Assembly: GCA_037783415.1 (NCBI GenBank)
Contig: JAZGTN010000026.1
Coordinates: 2,129,001 to 2,193,000 of the forward strand
From: Leptasterias polaris
Lineage: Eukaryota > Echinodermata > Asteroidea > Forcipulatida > Asteriidae
Length of the DNA stretch: 64,000 bases
Direction of reading: 5' to 3'
Made by a program: the position numbers and the translations under genes. The notes below the pieces were generated by a model. The model ran no database searches, was not told the origin of the DNA, and saw nothing but the letters and a program-made list of their open reading frames with translations. Shown here one piece after another: positions 12,275-23,761 of the stretch (its first letter is position 1; every line of letters begins with the position of its first letter).

Positions 12275-12538
12275 CTTTGTCCGTGTTCTCCCTCCACTCC
12301 CCCCGATCACTCTTGATGCCATTCCGTACAGTGTAGAGATTCGTGTAAAACTGCCCGGTCACTCCCTCGATGAGGTACGAGGTTGTCTCCGGAGACAGCT
12401 CGACCACGGCCTCCTGCTTGCCGTCCGTGGAATAGATCAGGCGGTAGGTCTCGAACTCCCCGTCCGGTACGGTCCAGTCCAGCTGCATTGAGTCCGGAAT
12501 AACAAGCTTTCTTGTACCGCTTGGTTTGGGCGGGAGAT
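12275..12538 (-). CDS. FN3 gene exon 4: FN3 domain 3
   Basis: The exon is 264 nt (88 residues), from a pyrimidine-rich TTTTTCCCCACTAG acceptor to a GTAAAT donor. It starts LPPKPSGTRKLVIPDSMQLD, followed by WTVPDGEFETYRLIYSTDG, and contains ETTSYLIEGVTGQFYTNLYT then VRNGIKSDRGEW. The Trp (strand B), Tyr (strand C) and L-x-x-x-T-x-Y (E-F) positions of FN3 are in place. The T-V-R-N-G-I-K-S-D stretch in the F-G loop recurs in domain 5 (4964-5242), so the two are probably related by duplication of a larger block. The donor is followed closely by a short direct repeat (12191-12231). Confidence 0.85.
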
Positions 12539-13253
12539 CTAGTGGGGAAAAACGTATAGTGTGGGTACACCGGGGAAGGGGAAATATGAGGAAACACACA
12601 ACAGCAATGCGGTTGAACAACATGAAGTTTGCCATCCCCCTTGCTCGTCTGATCTGGAGCAGTTGCTAATGATAACATTACTGAGCACACGTCACGGATG
12701 GGGAATCTGTGTCAGAGCTGGGACACTACTAGTACTACTGTCATTAAAGAGCTTTAGGGCTAATAGTAAAGCCATCCGGTCTCAACTCCCCTCGCCTTCT
12801 GGTAAACTACTCGCGTTGAACTTGAGAGGAATTCTTACTATTTTTGGACATGGTCCTAAGGGTAAACAACACCACAAGTTCTACAGTGTTCCACGTACCG
12901 GTGCTGCAAATCAAAACAGCCCGAACTGCTGTTAATAAGGCGGGACAAGTTTGCAATTGCATGGCGTATCAGATTCACCTGCATGCTGATGAAAGGAGAC
13001 ATGATTTTTAGGAGTGGATTCCACTTTGATTATTTTGTAAAATCTCAGCTGCTCAGCGGAAAGAAGTATAGCGTTGCAACTTGTTGTTGTTATAAAAAGC
13101 AGCAACAACTTGTTTATGGGGGTTCGGGGTTCTGGTTTTCCCAACAGGTTTGCAAACATTACATGGTAATTTTAACTTCAGGTCCAACGCGACCGTGTAA
13201 TATAGAACACATTAAAAGGTGGTATCATGGCAAAGCGGTTTTTAGTGCATCTG
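12539..13253. other. Intron between FN3 exons 3 and 4
   Basis: Open frames on both strands here overlap one another and show no domain. They are judged chance frames next to a real exon. No repeat family was recognised before the SINE fragment at 13287. Confidence 0.5.
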
Positions 13254-13286
13254 ACTAAAGTTCTGGTGGTCAAGTCGTTCGAGTTC

Positions 13287-13350
13287 CGGGCATGACTCGT
13301 CTCCTTAAGCAAGACACTTAACCATAACTGCTTCTCTTCACCCAGGAGTA
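13287..13350 (+). mobile_element. SINE fragment
   Basis: GGCATGACTCGTCTCCTTAA then GCAAGACACTTAACCATAAC and CACCCAGGAGTAAATGGGTG match the region just 3' of the B box in the tRNA-SINE family seen on the minus strand at 600-905 (CCTAAGCAAGGCACTTAACC). The tRNA head is missing or highly decayed. Confidence 0.55.
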
Positions 13351-13997
13351 AATGGGTGTCTATGAGGGCAGACGTGGTTCTTGTGATTTATTTAGCTTGG
13401 TGTGCTACAGAAATTGGCATCACAAGCTGTACACTCCCCAGGGAGCTGAGATTGTTTAAGGAATGAAATAAATGACCCATGACCGGGGTTATAATTTTTA
13501 TGCGCCATAGTATATTCCACTTCTCGTCTAGTTCTTTTCCCCACTTATAGCTTTTTAAGAATCGGAAATGTAACTTGAGGACAGCATAGAGAGAAGGAAG
13601 TAACTCGGGAAGCGTCATAAATAAGTGAAAGAGGACAATCCCAAGGGAAGGATTACAATTTCATCAGTAGATGAGAAATGAGGATGAAGTAACATGAAAA
13701 ATAAAACCAATTGCATGGATGGAGCGATTTCAAATGAAGAAATCAAAATATGGGCTAGGCTGTGTGCATGATGGATGATAGGCCTTTATGAAATCGATTA
13801 TTGAAATCAATCACGGGTGATGCTCCATTCACGTAGATCTATTATCAGTTAAAAACGGATTCATTTCCCCCAAAAGAAGGAATATTATTATTCAGCTATA
13901 AAACTTAGCCCTTGTTTGTGTATACATTTATTTGCTTGTTTATTTATTTAATCATTGAATTTAATAACGAAAAACAAATAAGCATCTTCGAAATGTG

Positions 13998-14145
13998 TTA
14001 AAGGCAGGCCGGGTACACCTTTGATAATTGTAAAAACCAGCATCCTCACTTGGTGTATCCTAACATATGCCTAAAATAACAAACCTGTGAAATTTTGGGG
14101 CTCAATTGGTCAAGTTGCTAGAAAGTAGTGGAATAAAAATAAAAA
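13998..14145 (+). mobile_element. TTAA-type MITE, truncated copy
   Basis: It begins GTTAAAGGCAGGCCGGGTAC and contains AACAAACCTGTGAAATTTTG and GCTCAATTGGTCAAG, the same order as in the full copy at 43233-43586. The right half is missing or diverged. Confidence 0.6.
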
Positions 14146-14373
14146 CCTTATTGTCTATAATTGTGTCCTTTGAGATGCCTGCAAAAGGCTTCACAATGTG
14201 ACTGATCTCGAATCAAAAGTTGAGGTATATATAATGGGCATTTTATATTGAAAACAATCAGTGGAAAATAGAAAAGGTCTGAAATAACAATAGAGACTAT
14301 TGTTGAGGAAGACACAGCATACAAAGGACAGACTTGAGAGATGGACAGGAAGCGATTTTAACTTCCCACTTAC

Positions 14374-14652
14374 GTGGACTTCCTTCGATCAAGTTAACGA
14401 AACCATGCGCATTGCTGCTGTACCCAACCGCCGTGTACGAATACATCCCAATTGAGAATCCCTTGGGGTTTAACACCTCTTGGCTGACCACCACGACGCT
14501 GGTTGCCTCGCCGTCGATTTGGACTCGCTTCCCGCCACTGTAGGTCAGCAAGTAGCCGTCAACGGGCTCCTCTGGTGGGTCCCAAGCCACGGTGAAGTTA
14601 TGGGGGCCTTGGAACTGGACTAAGACATTGGTTGGTGGCCGCGCGACTGAGG
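14374..14652 (-). CDS. FN3 gene exon 3: FN3 domain 2
   Basis: The exon runs from a TTCACCCACAG acceptor to a GTAAGT donor (279 nt, 93 residues). It reads PPTNVLVQFQGPHNFTVAWD, then PPEEPVDGYLLTYSGGKRVQ, and ends FSIGMYSYTAVGYSSNAHGF before IEGSP. The strand-B Trp and strand-C Tyr residues of FN3 are present. HNFTVAW contains an N-F-T sequon. A second AG six bases inside the exon (giving an upper limit of 14646) would remove two residues without changing frame, so the exact acceptor is uncertain. It is clearly a sister of exon 2, about half identical by eye. Confidence 0.85.
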
Positions 14653-15289
14653 CTGTGGGTGAAGAAATGAGGATGAGCGGTTGGGAAGGGGGAGGAATTT
14701 GGGTGGATGGATTAATTGGGACAAATGGTTATTAGTATAAACTAACTTTATGGAAACAAAACTTCATGATTATCGAGCGTCCCTGATCGTGGCTTGAAAT
14801 AACCAGAACTAAGCTTGCATTGTGTCGGTGGTAGGGCGGTGGAGGGAGAAAATAAATTCTGGGGTTGAACTAAGGCTGATCAAAAATAAACAAGCATGGG
14901 AGGGGAGACTTTGTGATAGATGAGTTCTTCAACGACATTTAGATTAAGCCGTACAACAGGAAAATGCAACCTGTTATGTAAGCCTATGTAGAAAATGATT
15001 GCAAACCATGTATAGGCCTAAAGGAACAATATCTATTTAATACACTCATCACCATTTTCTCTTCTAAGGTAAAATTGAAATCGAAACGTTGGGATTACAC
15101 AATAAAAACAACATATTTTTGCAACTGTAATAGTTCCAGTTGATGATTGATTTAAGATTGGCAATATGATATTGCAACATTGCTTTAAATCATCTACACA
15201 AAGTACAAATTGTGCCAAAGTTACTTTAAATCATGTACTCGACTGAGTAAACAGCAGTATAGGTTTGGAGAAGCATTCGGTGCACATAC

Positions 15290-15480
15290 AATCATGTACA
15301 ACTAAAAAGCCGCAGCATTTATAACAGGCCTGGAATTTCATCTTTAGAGGACAAGGCCACATTCTCATTTTGCACAGGGCACTTCCATTGTAAAACTGTT
15401 GAAGGGGCAACAAGGCCATGACCAGGATAGCGAAGGCAATGACCTCCATGGCCTTCGTGTAATTCAAGGCCTGTATATAA
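15290..15480. repeat. Dispersed repeat, 'aaggccatgacc' family
   Basis: GGCCTGGAATTTCATCTTTA, GGGCACTTCCATTGTAAAAC, TTGAAGGGGCAACAAGGCCA and AATGACCTCCATGG occur in order. The same blocks, diverged, appear at 27700-27893, so this is a dispersed repeat of unknown class. The ends GGCCTG.../...CAAGGCCTG hint at short inverted termini. Confidence 0.6.
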
Positions 15481-15700
15481 GCATAACCCGATGCTGATGC
15501 TTTTAAAGCAATTTTTGCGCACCATCTGGCTGATAAATCGTTTTTGTTATTACGAAGTTGTGTGGTTTGTGCCAATCTGAGACAAGTGTACCTATTTGTA
15601 GGTTTTTCTTTCTGTTTTCGGGGGGGGGGGGGGGTGTGGGTTCACCCCAAAACCAAACCAAGCAAATAGAACCCTGTTGTGGAGCGGGATTGCAACTTAC

Positions 15701-15973
15701 GTGCATCTGCAGGATTTAAAATTGTGAATGTGTCCGCATTTTGGCTGTAACCGGCCGAGGTCCTTGAGTACAGTCCCATCGAGAACTGCCTGCGGTTGAT
15801 TGGACTGTTGCTGACCACCTCCACGTACGTGGCGTCCCCGTCGACTTGGAGGCTGCCTCCGCTGTACGCCAGGTTGTATCCAATCACCGGGTGGTCAGGC
15901 GGCTCCCAGGATACGACGAAGGAGTTTGGACCGGTAAACTGGACCAGGACTTGGGTGGGTGGGTCTATTACGG
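15701..15973 (-). CDS. FN3 gene exon 2: FN3 domain 1
   Basis: The 273-nt exon lies between a CCCCCAG acceptor and a GTAAGT donor and encodes 91 residues. It begins PPTQVLVQFTGPNSFVVSW, which includes the strand-B tryptophan of FN3, followed by EPPDHPVIGYNLAYSGG (strand C tyrosines). It ends with the F-G region FSMGLYSRTSAGYSQNADTF. Length and the W...Y pattern match a complete FN3 domain. It is a close paralogue of the next exon (14374-14652), sharing PPT.VLVQF.GP, YSGG and FS.G.YS motifs, which points to tandem exon duplication. A single-exon domain with phase-1 borders on both sides can be duplicated without breaking the frame. Confidence 0.85.
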
Positions 15974-16083
15974 CTGGGGGTAAAATGGGAAAGACAGAGA
16001 TAGACGTTGAATCAAAAAGTCCTGGTTATTCGATGATGATGTCGTACATTACTCGGCCAGATAGATTAAACAAAGTTACAGAC

Positions 16084-16296
16084 ACACTCTTAAAAACTCC
16101 CGGGTCAAAAATGACCCGGATTCAGGGTCCAAGGAGGCCTGACCTATTTCTGTGTCAGGCTGACCCGGATTGGATTTTGCCTCAGTCTGACCCATTTTGG
16201 GGTCAATTTGATTCCGGGTCAAACTGACCACGAAATGGGTCAGGCGGCCCCTGGGACCCGAAACCGGGTCAATTCTGACCGGAGAGCTTTTAAAAT
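16084..16296. repeat. GGGTCA inverted-repeat element copy
   Basis: It starts CACTCTTAAAAACTCCCGGG and ends CGGGTCAATTCTGACCGGAG then AGCTTTTA. Palindromic blocks TCAGGCTGACCCGG and CAAACTGACC sit between. The termini are inverted repeats of one another. Confidence 0.7.
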
Positions 16297-17837
16297 GTAG
16301 TTTGTTTATAATATAATTTGAACTATAATAAGACCTTATCCATCTGTGGAGCGGAGTAGTAGTATGCAATTTATACCAAAATGAGCGTTTATTTTTTTTA
16401 TAAACGGAGACTTTGCAAAGAAACAGTCATCAGATAAGTGGACTTTCCCATAACAGCCTTTCACAACTCACAGAAATAACAGTAAACCTGTATAAGCAGC
16501 TCCCAAGAACTATCATCATTCTATCACCAAGTGTCTTAAAAGCGACCATATTAAACACAAATGTACATAGGCCTCCTTACTGGGAAAATACATTACTAAA
16601 GGCAAAAAAAAAATTCTTGAAACATGTCCAGGGCTTCAGGTATGTCTTAAACTCAGACACAATGTACACCCTTCCCAATGTTAAAGGTCATTTCGAGAAA
16701 GGTTGGCAATTTCTCAGTGGAGAAGTACTAAAAGTATTGCCCAAAATGTTGAAGCAATTCTTTCATCTCACTAAAATCACAATCACTGAATGACTTTTAA
16801 AACCTTCAATGTAACAAGAGTATGTATAGTGGATTGCATGTAAAGCTGAGGAAGTGAAACAATAATATTAATAACTAAACATAATGAAACATCATCTGAC
16901 TGGCATGTAGGCCGGGTCAGCATGTCATCATACAAGAAGTGGACAGAAATAAATCATTACTTTAGTTGGATTAAACAGATGGTTTAATGGAAATTGCCAA
17001 TTTGATTGGATGGATAAAGAAAGAAGAAAAAATCCATTATACCAACTTTAGCAGCAAAAATCAACACTTGTTTGCGAAATTACATTATAAAATTAACAAT
17101 TTGTCAGTGTATTAGAAACTGTTTAAGAAATCATCGAACCATATAAGGGGATAGCAAGAAGATAGTCAACCATTAAAGGGATAAAGTATGACTGCTCTCT
17201 ATTTTGTGTTATAGTAACTGTTCAAATTTAGTGAACCATGATCCTTTTTTGATGCTAGTTTTAAGGTTACCCTTTTTCCAATTCCAAAAATAAATTTCAC
17301 AGTACTCCTACGGTTTCCTACTCTTTCAGTTTCCTCCACACACTCTCCCACTTCGTTATTATACATTATAACCAAATCCTGTTTTCCAATAATCTTTCCT
17401 ATCTCATAAATGTTGTAAAAATAAATTCCCTGTGGCAGCGGAGAGGTCTCCCTTGGGCTTTGGCGGGAAGGCACAAGGGAACATACTAAATTAACCTCAT
17501 CTACATGTTGCATAATTAATTTCCCTGTGTGTCATGAAGTGACGTAGAAGTGTACACATTTGAGCTGATGATCTCTGTCATCCAATGCTGGTATATTCCT
17601 TTAAGGCAATCATTCAGACACGCAGACCAATCATGTAAGATTGGAAGTAATTTTCAAGATGATTATGATTTCAAGATGTGATACTTTACCAGATGTCAGC
17701 ACAGACATTAAGGAATGGGAACTATTTGTGAGTTCACCGAACGACCAGGGTTTGAGATCAACTCAGGATCCCGAATAAAATCGAGACAGAAAAATGTTTG
17801 AACATGGGATTAAAGTAATCTAACGAACAGCACCAAA

Positions 17838-18435
17838 AGAACACCCATATCAGATTGACCCGAATAAGGGTCAGGGTCTGCGTGCCCCGTTTTGTTAGAT
17901 CAACCCTGAATGAATCTGAGATACCATTACATCTGATCTGGTATCTTGGTCTGTGGGACCCAGAAAACGAGACAGTCTGACCCTGGAAATGGATCACGCG
18001 CACCTGCAATACGGCCAACGCTGAACCTCTTTCCGGTCAAATGAGTCCCGTTTGTGTTAAGTAATAATCAATGAATATTTCATTGATCGATTTTATCTGA
18101 ATATTTGTACCACTTACATTTTTGTTATTTTTTTTTTTCAATTTTTCCCGGATTTTCCAATCATCAGTATGATAAATTAATACAAAACACTACATAAGAA
18201 TTAATGCAAAATGCATCAAAAATTTAAATCTATACAGTTCAAAAATGATCCGACAGCAAAAATATCTAGAGTCACTTTAGACTTTTCTCTTTGTTCCAAA
18301 CTGGCCCAGATTCCGAACCCGGCTACTTCTGGGTCATTATGACAGGGATCCCGTCAGCTATGTGTTTTCAAAACTGCGGATCTAAGTCCAGCTCAATCTG
18401 AGTCCGGTTATCCTCGGAACTGGGTCCAAATTTTT
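17838..18435. repeat. Degraded GGGTCA-family sequences
   Basis: Two decayed arms are visible: 17838-18035 (GACCCGAATAAGGGTCAGGG) and 18296-18435 (CCCGGCTACTTCTGGGTCAT, GAGTCCGGTTATCCTCGG). An AT-rich stretch separates them. They may be two copies or one copy split by an insertion. Confidence 0.45.
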
Positions 18436-20212
18436 TAAATAAAACCAAGCCAATAATAAAACAATGTTGTTCAAACAATTTCTATACCGAACTTTAATTA
18501 CTGATATGAAATGATGATCAAACTTGATGCGGTTGACCTAAAATCATTAATGAAGCACCGAACTCAAACATTTTCCGATCAAAAGGGTTAATCGATTTTG
18601 CTGAACATCTGGGTAGGTAGACAGTGAGGGAACATTGAATTTATTATTACGGTTAATATATTCATCCTTGATTGTACTTCATGTTTCAAGGCATGTCAAC
18701 CAGCAGGTGGGTGATGAGTCGTATTTGATTTGTGTTATCTCAATATAAGAACAGATGGCACGATTAATAGTTACGCTTCGTCGGTTTAAGGTGACGATTG
18801 CAGGCTACCAATGGTTAGTGTTTAAGTAGGGGGGGCGGGGCGGGGTACATTAGACTTGTGCAAGTCTCATGCTTATTCGGATAATGAAATCCGTTAAAGT
18901 GCGCGTTTTGTTTCCTCCTTGCTTTTCCCCGGACGAAAACTCGCAAATAAGGTTCGAAAGTTTGAATTCAAGCGAAACTTTAAAAGTGTATTTTATAATA
19001 ATGTACAACTATTTTTATAAATTCTAATTTAAAATAAGTTTAGGCCCTATGTTTAAAAAGCACCATCGAAAAGATTTGATATTTATTTATTGTTTATCAT
19101 TATTGTTATTTATTTTAAAGCAATAATTTAGTATTATTTCTCAGATTGAAGATCTTTCATGAGATTGACAAAAATTACCATGTCTGTCCGGATATAAACA
19201 GATTCATCAAACAGTTTTGTTCAACTGTCGATGAATGTTAGAACCAAGTTAGGGGCTCACTGTCTTATTGCAATGATTTTAGAACCCGGTTAATGTCCCA
19301 CCAATTCTTCTCATTAAATGTATGACACTGTTGATCATTGCACGCTGAACTGAACTCATTTTTTACCAAGCATTGTTAACAACAGTGTCAATGGAAAGCA
19401 TCAATACCTTTAATGTTTCTAAGTAAGATTTGTCCATGCTTAGCAAACATGCTAAGCGATTCTAAGCATTAAAATAGTAGTTTTCTGAAACCGAGTCCTA
19501 ACCTTTTGTAAAAAGCTGTTGTTAAAAAATGCGAATATGATTAAGACTTCTACTACAAAAAGGGCGTCAACTCGCCCTTCCCTTTGATTTTCTGGATCAA
19601 CTGAAATTAAATTAACAATTTATGTTTTACTACAAAACATAAAAGGTGTCGAAAGTCTGTTATGTAATATTGCTTGTGTGTCACGGTCCAATACCTGGGT
19701 TTATTTAGGCCAATATTACAAAACTAAGAGAATTTTCCCGTTCGTCAGAGATGACGTATTGCTACGTCATTTTTTACCCGTCTTTTACGTAATTGTTTGC
19801 AGTAGGCACGGTGAGACTTTCACAAAGGCTTGTGAGTCGTCAAGTCACGATCTCGTTGACGATTTAAATTTTTGTAGCTGGTTAAAATTCTTACTGTTGG
19901 AAAACGTACGGGTTATAAAAAATAGTCACGGTGTCCGGTACTATTTCATCAGAGCGCGAGGACTTTCACAAGTCTAACAAACACAGAGCGTCGCACGTTT
20001 ACTGGAAATGATGCGTAAATCATTAGGTCATTTTTGTCGGTTCTCAACCTTTGGTTGCAATTGCTACTGTTTAATACACACCACTCCATATGTTTTATTA
20101 GTATAGACCTCTCTAATGTAATCATCGGATATAAAGTTGTCACGCTGGTTTAAGGAAGAACGGTTCAGTACCCGACCGTACTACTTAACAAACCTGATCC
20201 TTAAAAGCCAAC

Positions 20213-20234
20213 GGGGGGGGGGGGGGGGGGGGGG
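20213..20234. repeat. 22-base poly(G) run
   Basis: An uninterrupted G run of about 22 bases; length in the assembly is likely imprecise. Confidence 0.9.
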
Positions 20235-20703
20235 CATTGAGTAGGCTACAATTTCTTTTTCTTCGGCATGACGCTCGGGTCTGCGAGTTCACTTGGCTTA
20301 GAGATGTAATTTTTTAATCTCACAAAATATGAAATAGTGAAAAATTTATCGGATATAATTTTGAAAACAATAATTAATTGATGCTTTAAAATGTCTCCCT
20401 TTAAACTATCAGCAATTCGTTCAGTTTATTTGTAGACGTCGAGGAGGGATTCAGGCGACTCGTACTTTTGTTTGATATGTTGCACCCAGCCACCTGTTAC
20501 ATTAAATAGTCATCATTATGAAATACATGGATATAATGGAAAGAAGCCAACATTTATTGGAGGTACAGAAACCGGATGTAATTTTAATTTACACTGGAAA
20601 CTGACAAATCATTCAAAATTATGTTTCCGAAAATATTTATCGTACTTTGCACTCAAAATTATGAGTTTATTAATCAACCGTTTCCCCTCCGTCGGTGAAT
20701 CGA

Positions 20704-20722
20704 GGGGGGGGGGGGGGGGGGG
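20704..20722. repeat. 19-base poly(G) run
   Basis: An uninterrupted G run followed by AGGGGG. It ends a chance open frame, giving that frame a false poly-glycine tail. Confidence 0.9.
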
Positions 20723-21424
20723 AGGGGGTTAAATAAAAATTCAAAAAGAGAACAAAAGAAAAGACACACTATTAAAAGATAATCCAGATATGCTGAAAAT
20801 GCACCAAAATTATCTCCAATTTGTTTGCATATCTGTACATCACCTTAGTTTGCCCCCCAAAGTTTGGAACTAGATCTGCCCCTCGGTGGCTGCGCTCAGA
20901 GCCACAGCAGATATTGTTACAGTCGCCTTGCAACTGTAAGGTCCATGACAGTGTGTACCTTTCTCTTCATTCATATAACTCAATGTGACGTCCAACAACA
21001 AGACCAAGAAAACTAACGAATAAATTTAGGCCCATTATAATAATAATAATACAAAGCATTTATATAGCGCTCTAACTAACCAAAGAGAGTAACACAGCGC
21101 TTCACACAAAGTTAAAGGCCCATCAAAAAAAAAAAGTATTGTTATAATCAGATTTCATGCAGCCATTTTTTTTTTTATCTTCCATTCAAACTAACAATAC
21201 ATAACGAGGCTTGGTGTAAAATTTAATCCGACCTTTTTCAATATGACAGCAGATTTTGTTTAAGTTTTTTGTTAAAATGTGCACAATTGTCGTTTTTAAA
21301 ATCCATAATGCCTCCTGGTGCATAATATGATAGGGACCCGTCACAAGACTAAGAGGCAATACACAGGCAACCATTATTGAAGCAAAAACATTCATATTAT
21401 AATTTTCACATACTTTTCTCTGAG

Positions 21425-21745
21425 ATGGGACACTATGAAATACTGTAAGAAAAATGCCTTTCGTGGAACCGAAGTTCTCATTTTGACTGGAGCCGAGTTG
21501 GCTGCCTCCAAATTGCCTGTATACTGCCATATTACTTGCGCCTTCTCTCCCCCGTTTGCACATAGCCAACTTTCATATTTCAAGTGTAACATAATTTTCT
21601 TTTAACAGTATAAGATACTAAGTTACATAAAATGCCTTTTTGTGGAGAACTGATGTTTCAATTTTTCAATACAGCGAAGTTGCCTCCAAACTGCCTGTAG
21701 AAATTACCCCAATTTTTACTGCGCCTTCTCTCCTCCGTTTGCACA
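21425..21745. repeat. Direct duplication of about 170 bp
   Basis: TTGCCTCCAAACTGCCTGTA followed by ACTGCGCCTTCTCTCCTCCG near 21680-21745 repeats GCTGCCTCCAAATTGCCTGT and TTGCGCCTTCTCTCCCCCGT near 21500-21560. Both are preceded by AATGCCTTT(T/C)...GTGGA. The copies are diverged and non-coding. Two tandem units of an unknown repeat are the simplest reading. Confidence 0.6.
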
Positions 21746-22412
21746 TACTCATTTGCCTTCCTGCTCATATTTAAGACGCAACCCCGCGCGAAGGACTACA
21801 CGTAAAAAGCTAATAAGACAACCAAGTTGATCAATTAATGTAATCACTGTTGTGACAGGTAAATTAAGAGATGTCGGCCGGCATGAGGTTGTCGTCACTT
21901 GGAGTTCATGAGCTTGTGGGTTTCGACAGCGGCGAGCTAAGGGGGAAAGCTGCACGGGGAACACCCCGTCCCAAGTCCCTCCTGTCTGGAACTTCAAATG
22001 GTGATCGGAAGACATGTCTAATACTATTGTCACTCTACCCTTAAAATTTAATTAACCCATCCTAAATTTCACCTTGACTTTTAATTATGAAAGTTTGATG
22101 GCTTGTACATGATGTAAGAATCGTTTTCACAGAAGACTCGCAAATTGACACAGGCAGCCGAACGATCGTGATTGATGTTTTAGTACGGTATTTGAAAGTG
22201 TCATTGCGATTGTGGTTGGTAACAACTTCGCAGTAGAGCTAATTTTGTATCAAAACAGGCGTGACGTCATTTTGAACGAGCTTAGCCTTTTCATGACATC
22301 TAGTCAAACATGATTGTGGTTTGATTTAAGTGAAAAAAGGCAAGATGCTCATGTAATAAAGTTAACTGCATTCGCAGAGGTCAAGAGCATGTGGCAGGTT
22401 TAGAGGAAGGAT
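21746..22412. other. First intron, nothing recognised
   Basis: No supported exon, RNA or repeat family. Confidence 0.4.
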
Positions 22413-22645
22413 TGACTCTAAAAAATCCTGGGTCAGAAGACCCGGATTCGAAGCCCCAAAGCCTGGTCCATTTCTGGGTCAGGCTGACCCAGGAAAGTGG
22501 TTAAAACTGGGATTTTACCTCGAATTTTGCGTCAGTTGACCCATTTTGTGGGTCATTTGAACACAGATTCTGGGCCATACTGACCCAGACACCATCAAGC
22601 CACAATGGACCCGGATTTGGGTCAATTCTGACCCGAAACATATAT
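22413..22645. repeat. GGGTCA inverted-repeat element copy
   Basis: GACTCTAAAAAATCCTGGGT opens the element and GGTCAATTCTGACCCGAAAC closes it. Inner blocks include GGGTCAGGCTGACCCAGG and CATACTGACCCAG. It has the same alternating GGGTCA/TGACCC pattern as the other copies. Confidence 0.7.
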
Positions 22646-23440
22646 CAAAGAAAAGACAAAAAAACTAAACAATTCCAAGTCCCCGATTGCAATTATGTTG
22701 CTCTTTAAATGAAATACTGTTGTTCAGCACCTACATCAATTAATTTCTCTCCTCCTGGCAAGCGACCTTTCTCCACATCGAAATCTCACCATCGTACAAA
22801 GAAACCTTCTTCTCATTGCAACGCAGCTGTTCGCACATCAGTTTCTGCGTATTTTGGTCCATGTTTTTTTCAAGTTTCATATTTTGCCTGCGGCGATCGG
22901 TTCAATTTCTCCCCTTGATCTACATCAATACGCTTCGGAAGTTTCCCCTTTCCCCAAACCACAATGACCTCCTTCAAAAGTGAAAACCTACATCGACAAG
23001 ATAAAATCCTTAAACCCTTCCCCTTTTATATCCACATATCCCTGGATTTTATATTTAGCCTAAAACATTCCTAAATCAATGCCATACATCTGTATCTCTA
23101 GCCCTCACCTTCAGTGGACTACAACCTTTATCTGGATTCACGCTTAAAGTGTACAATCCAAGACGGTGACTCATGTAGTTTCTTGAGTCACCGTTGTCGA
23201 CACTTCCACTTGATGACGTCCCATCAGTGGATGGACCCGAGAAGGGGGGGGGGGGGGTAATCTGTCCTGATGGAATACTCGTCATATCATCAGAAAGAGA
23301 CGGGAACCACACATGGAGGCAAGAGGTCGTACTATTATAATTATTAAGATAATTAGCAAAATACATCAGTGCACTTTTAGGAGACTCAAGATGTGTGTCT
23401 TGAAAATAAATTGGGAAAGTTAAGGATGAAATAACACCGA
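22646..23440. other. First intron, nothing recognised
   Basis: Contains a 14-base G run (23244-23257) but no supported gene or repeat family. Confidence 0.4.
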
Positions 23441-23570
23441 GGGCGCATCCAAATCAAGCAACTTCGGCTACGGCTTTGGCTGCTGGCTGCAACGACAACG
23501 TTGAAGAATAGCCCTTTCAGCGATCGAGCCAAAGCCACTGCTAAAAACCGTCACTTCTGACATGGCCTAT
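23440..23570. repeat. Inverted-repeat element, 'ggctacggctttggct' family
   Basis: The left arm CATCCAAATCAAGCAACTTC plus GGCTACGGCTTTGGCTG is partly complemented by CGATCGAGCCAAAGCCACTG on the right. Similar hairpins with 'ggctacagctgttgct' and 'gtagccatagcca' occur at 33127-33254 and 53600-53700. It is a short non-coding foldback repeat. Confidence 0.5.
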
Positions 23571-23618
23571 GATGATGGAAAGGTGGATGAAATTCTTTTA
23601 AAAAAATATTACGGTCCT

Positions 23619-23761
23619 GGGCTCAACTTCACAAAGAGCTTAGACTGATCTTAAGTCTTATTCGATCTGAACTGCTAAGCAAAGGGTGGTGTCACAATAC
23701 AAATCACCATAATACTGTGACAGCACAATCTTAAGATTAATCTTAGTGCTTTGTGAAATCG
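23619..23761. repeat. Short inverted-repeat element, 'tttcacaaag' family
   Basis: GGGCTCAACTTCACAAAGAG at the left and TAGTGCTTTGTGAAATCGAA at the right are inverted ends; inner GACTGATCTTAAGTCTTA and TCTTAAGATTAATCTTAG extend the stem. It is a MITE copy. Confidence 0.7.

Larger units (their letters stand above)
15974..20200. other. First intron, proximal part
   Basis: This part of the large first intron carries GGGTCA-family copies (16084-16296 and 17838-18435). The rest, 16300-17830 and 18440-20200, has no feature I can support. The open frame at 19678-19977 (99 codons) has no recognisable domain. Confidence 0.5.

Noticed and set aside
12561..12935. 124-codon plus-strand frame overlapping the acceptor of FN3 exon 4
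   Set aside because: No domain or codon signal; lies in an intron and antisense to it.
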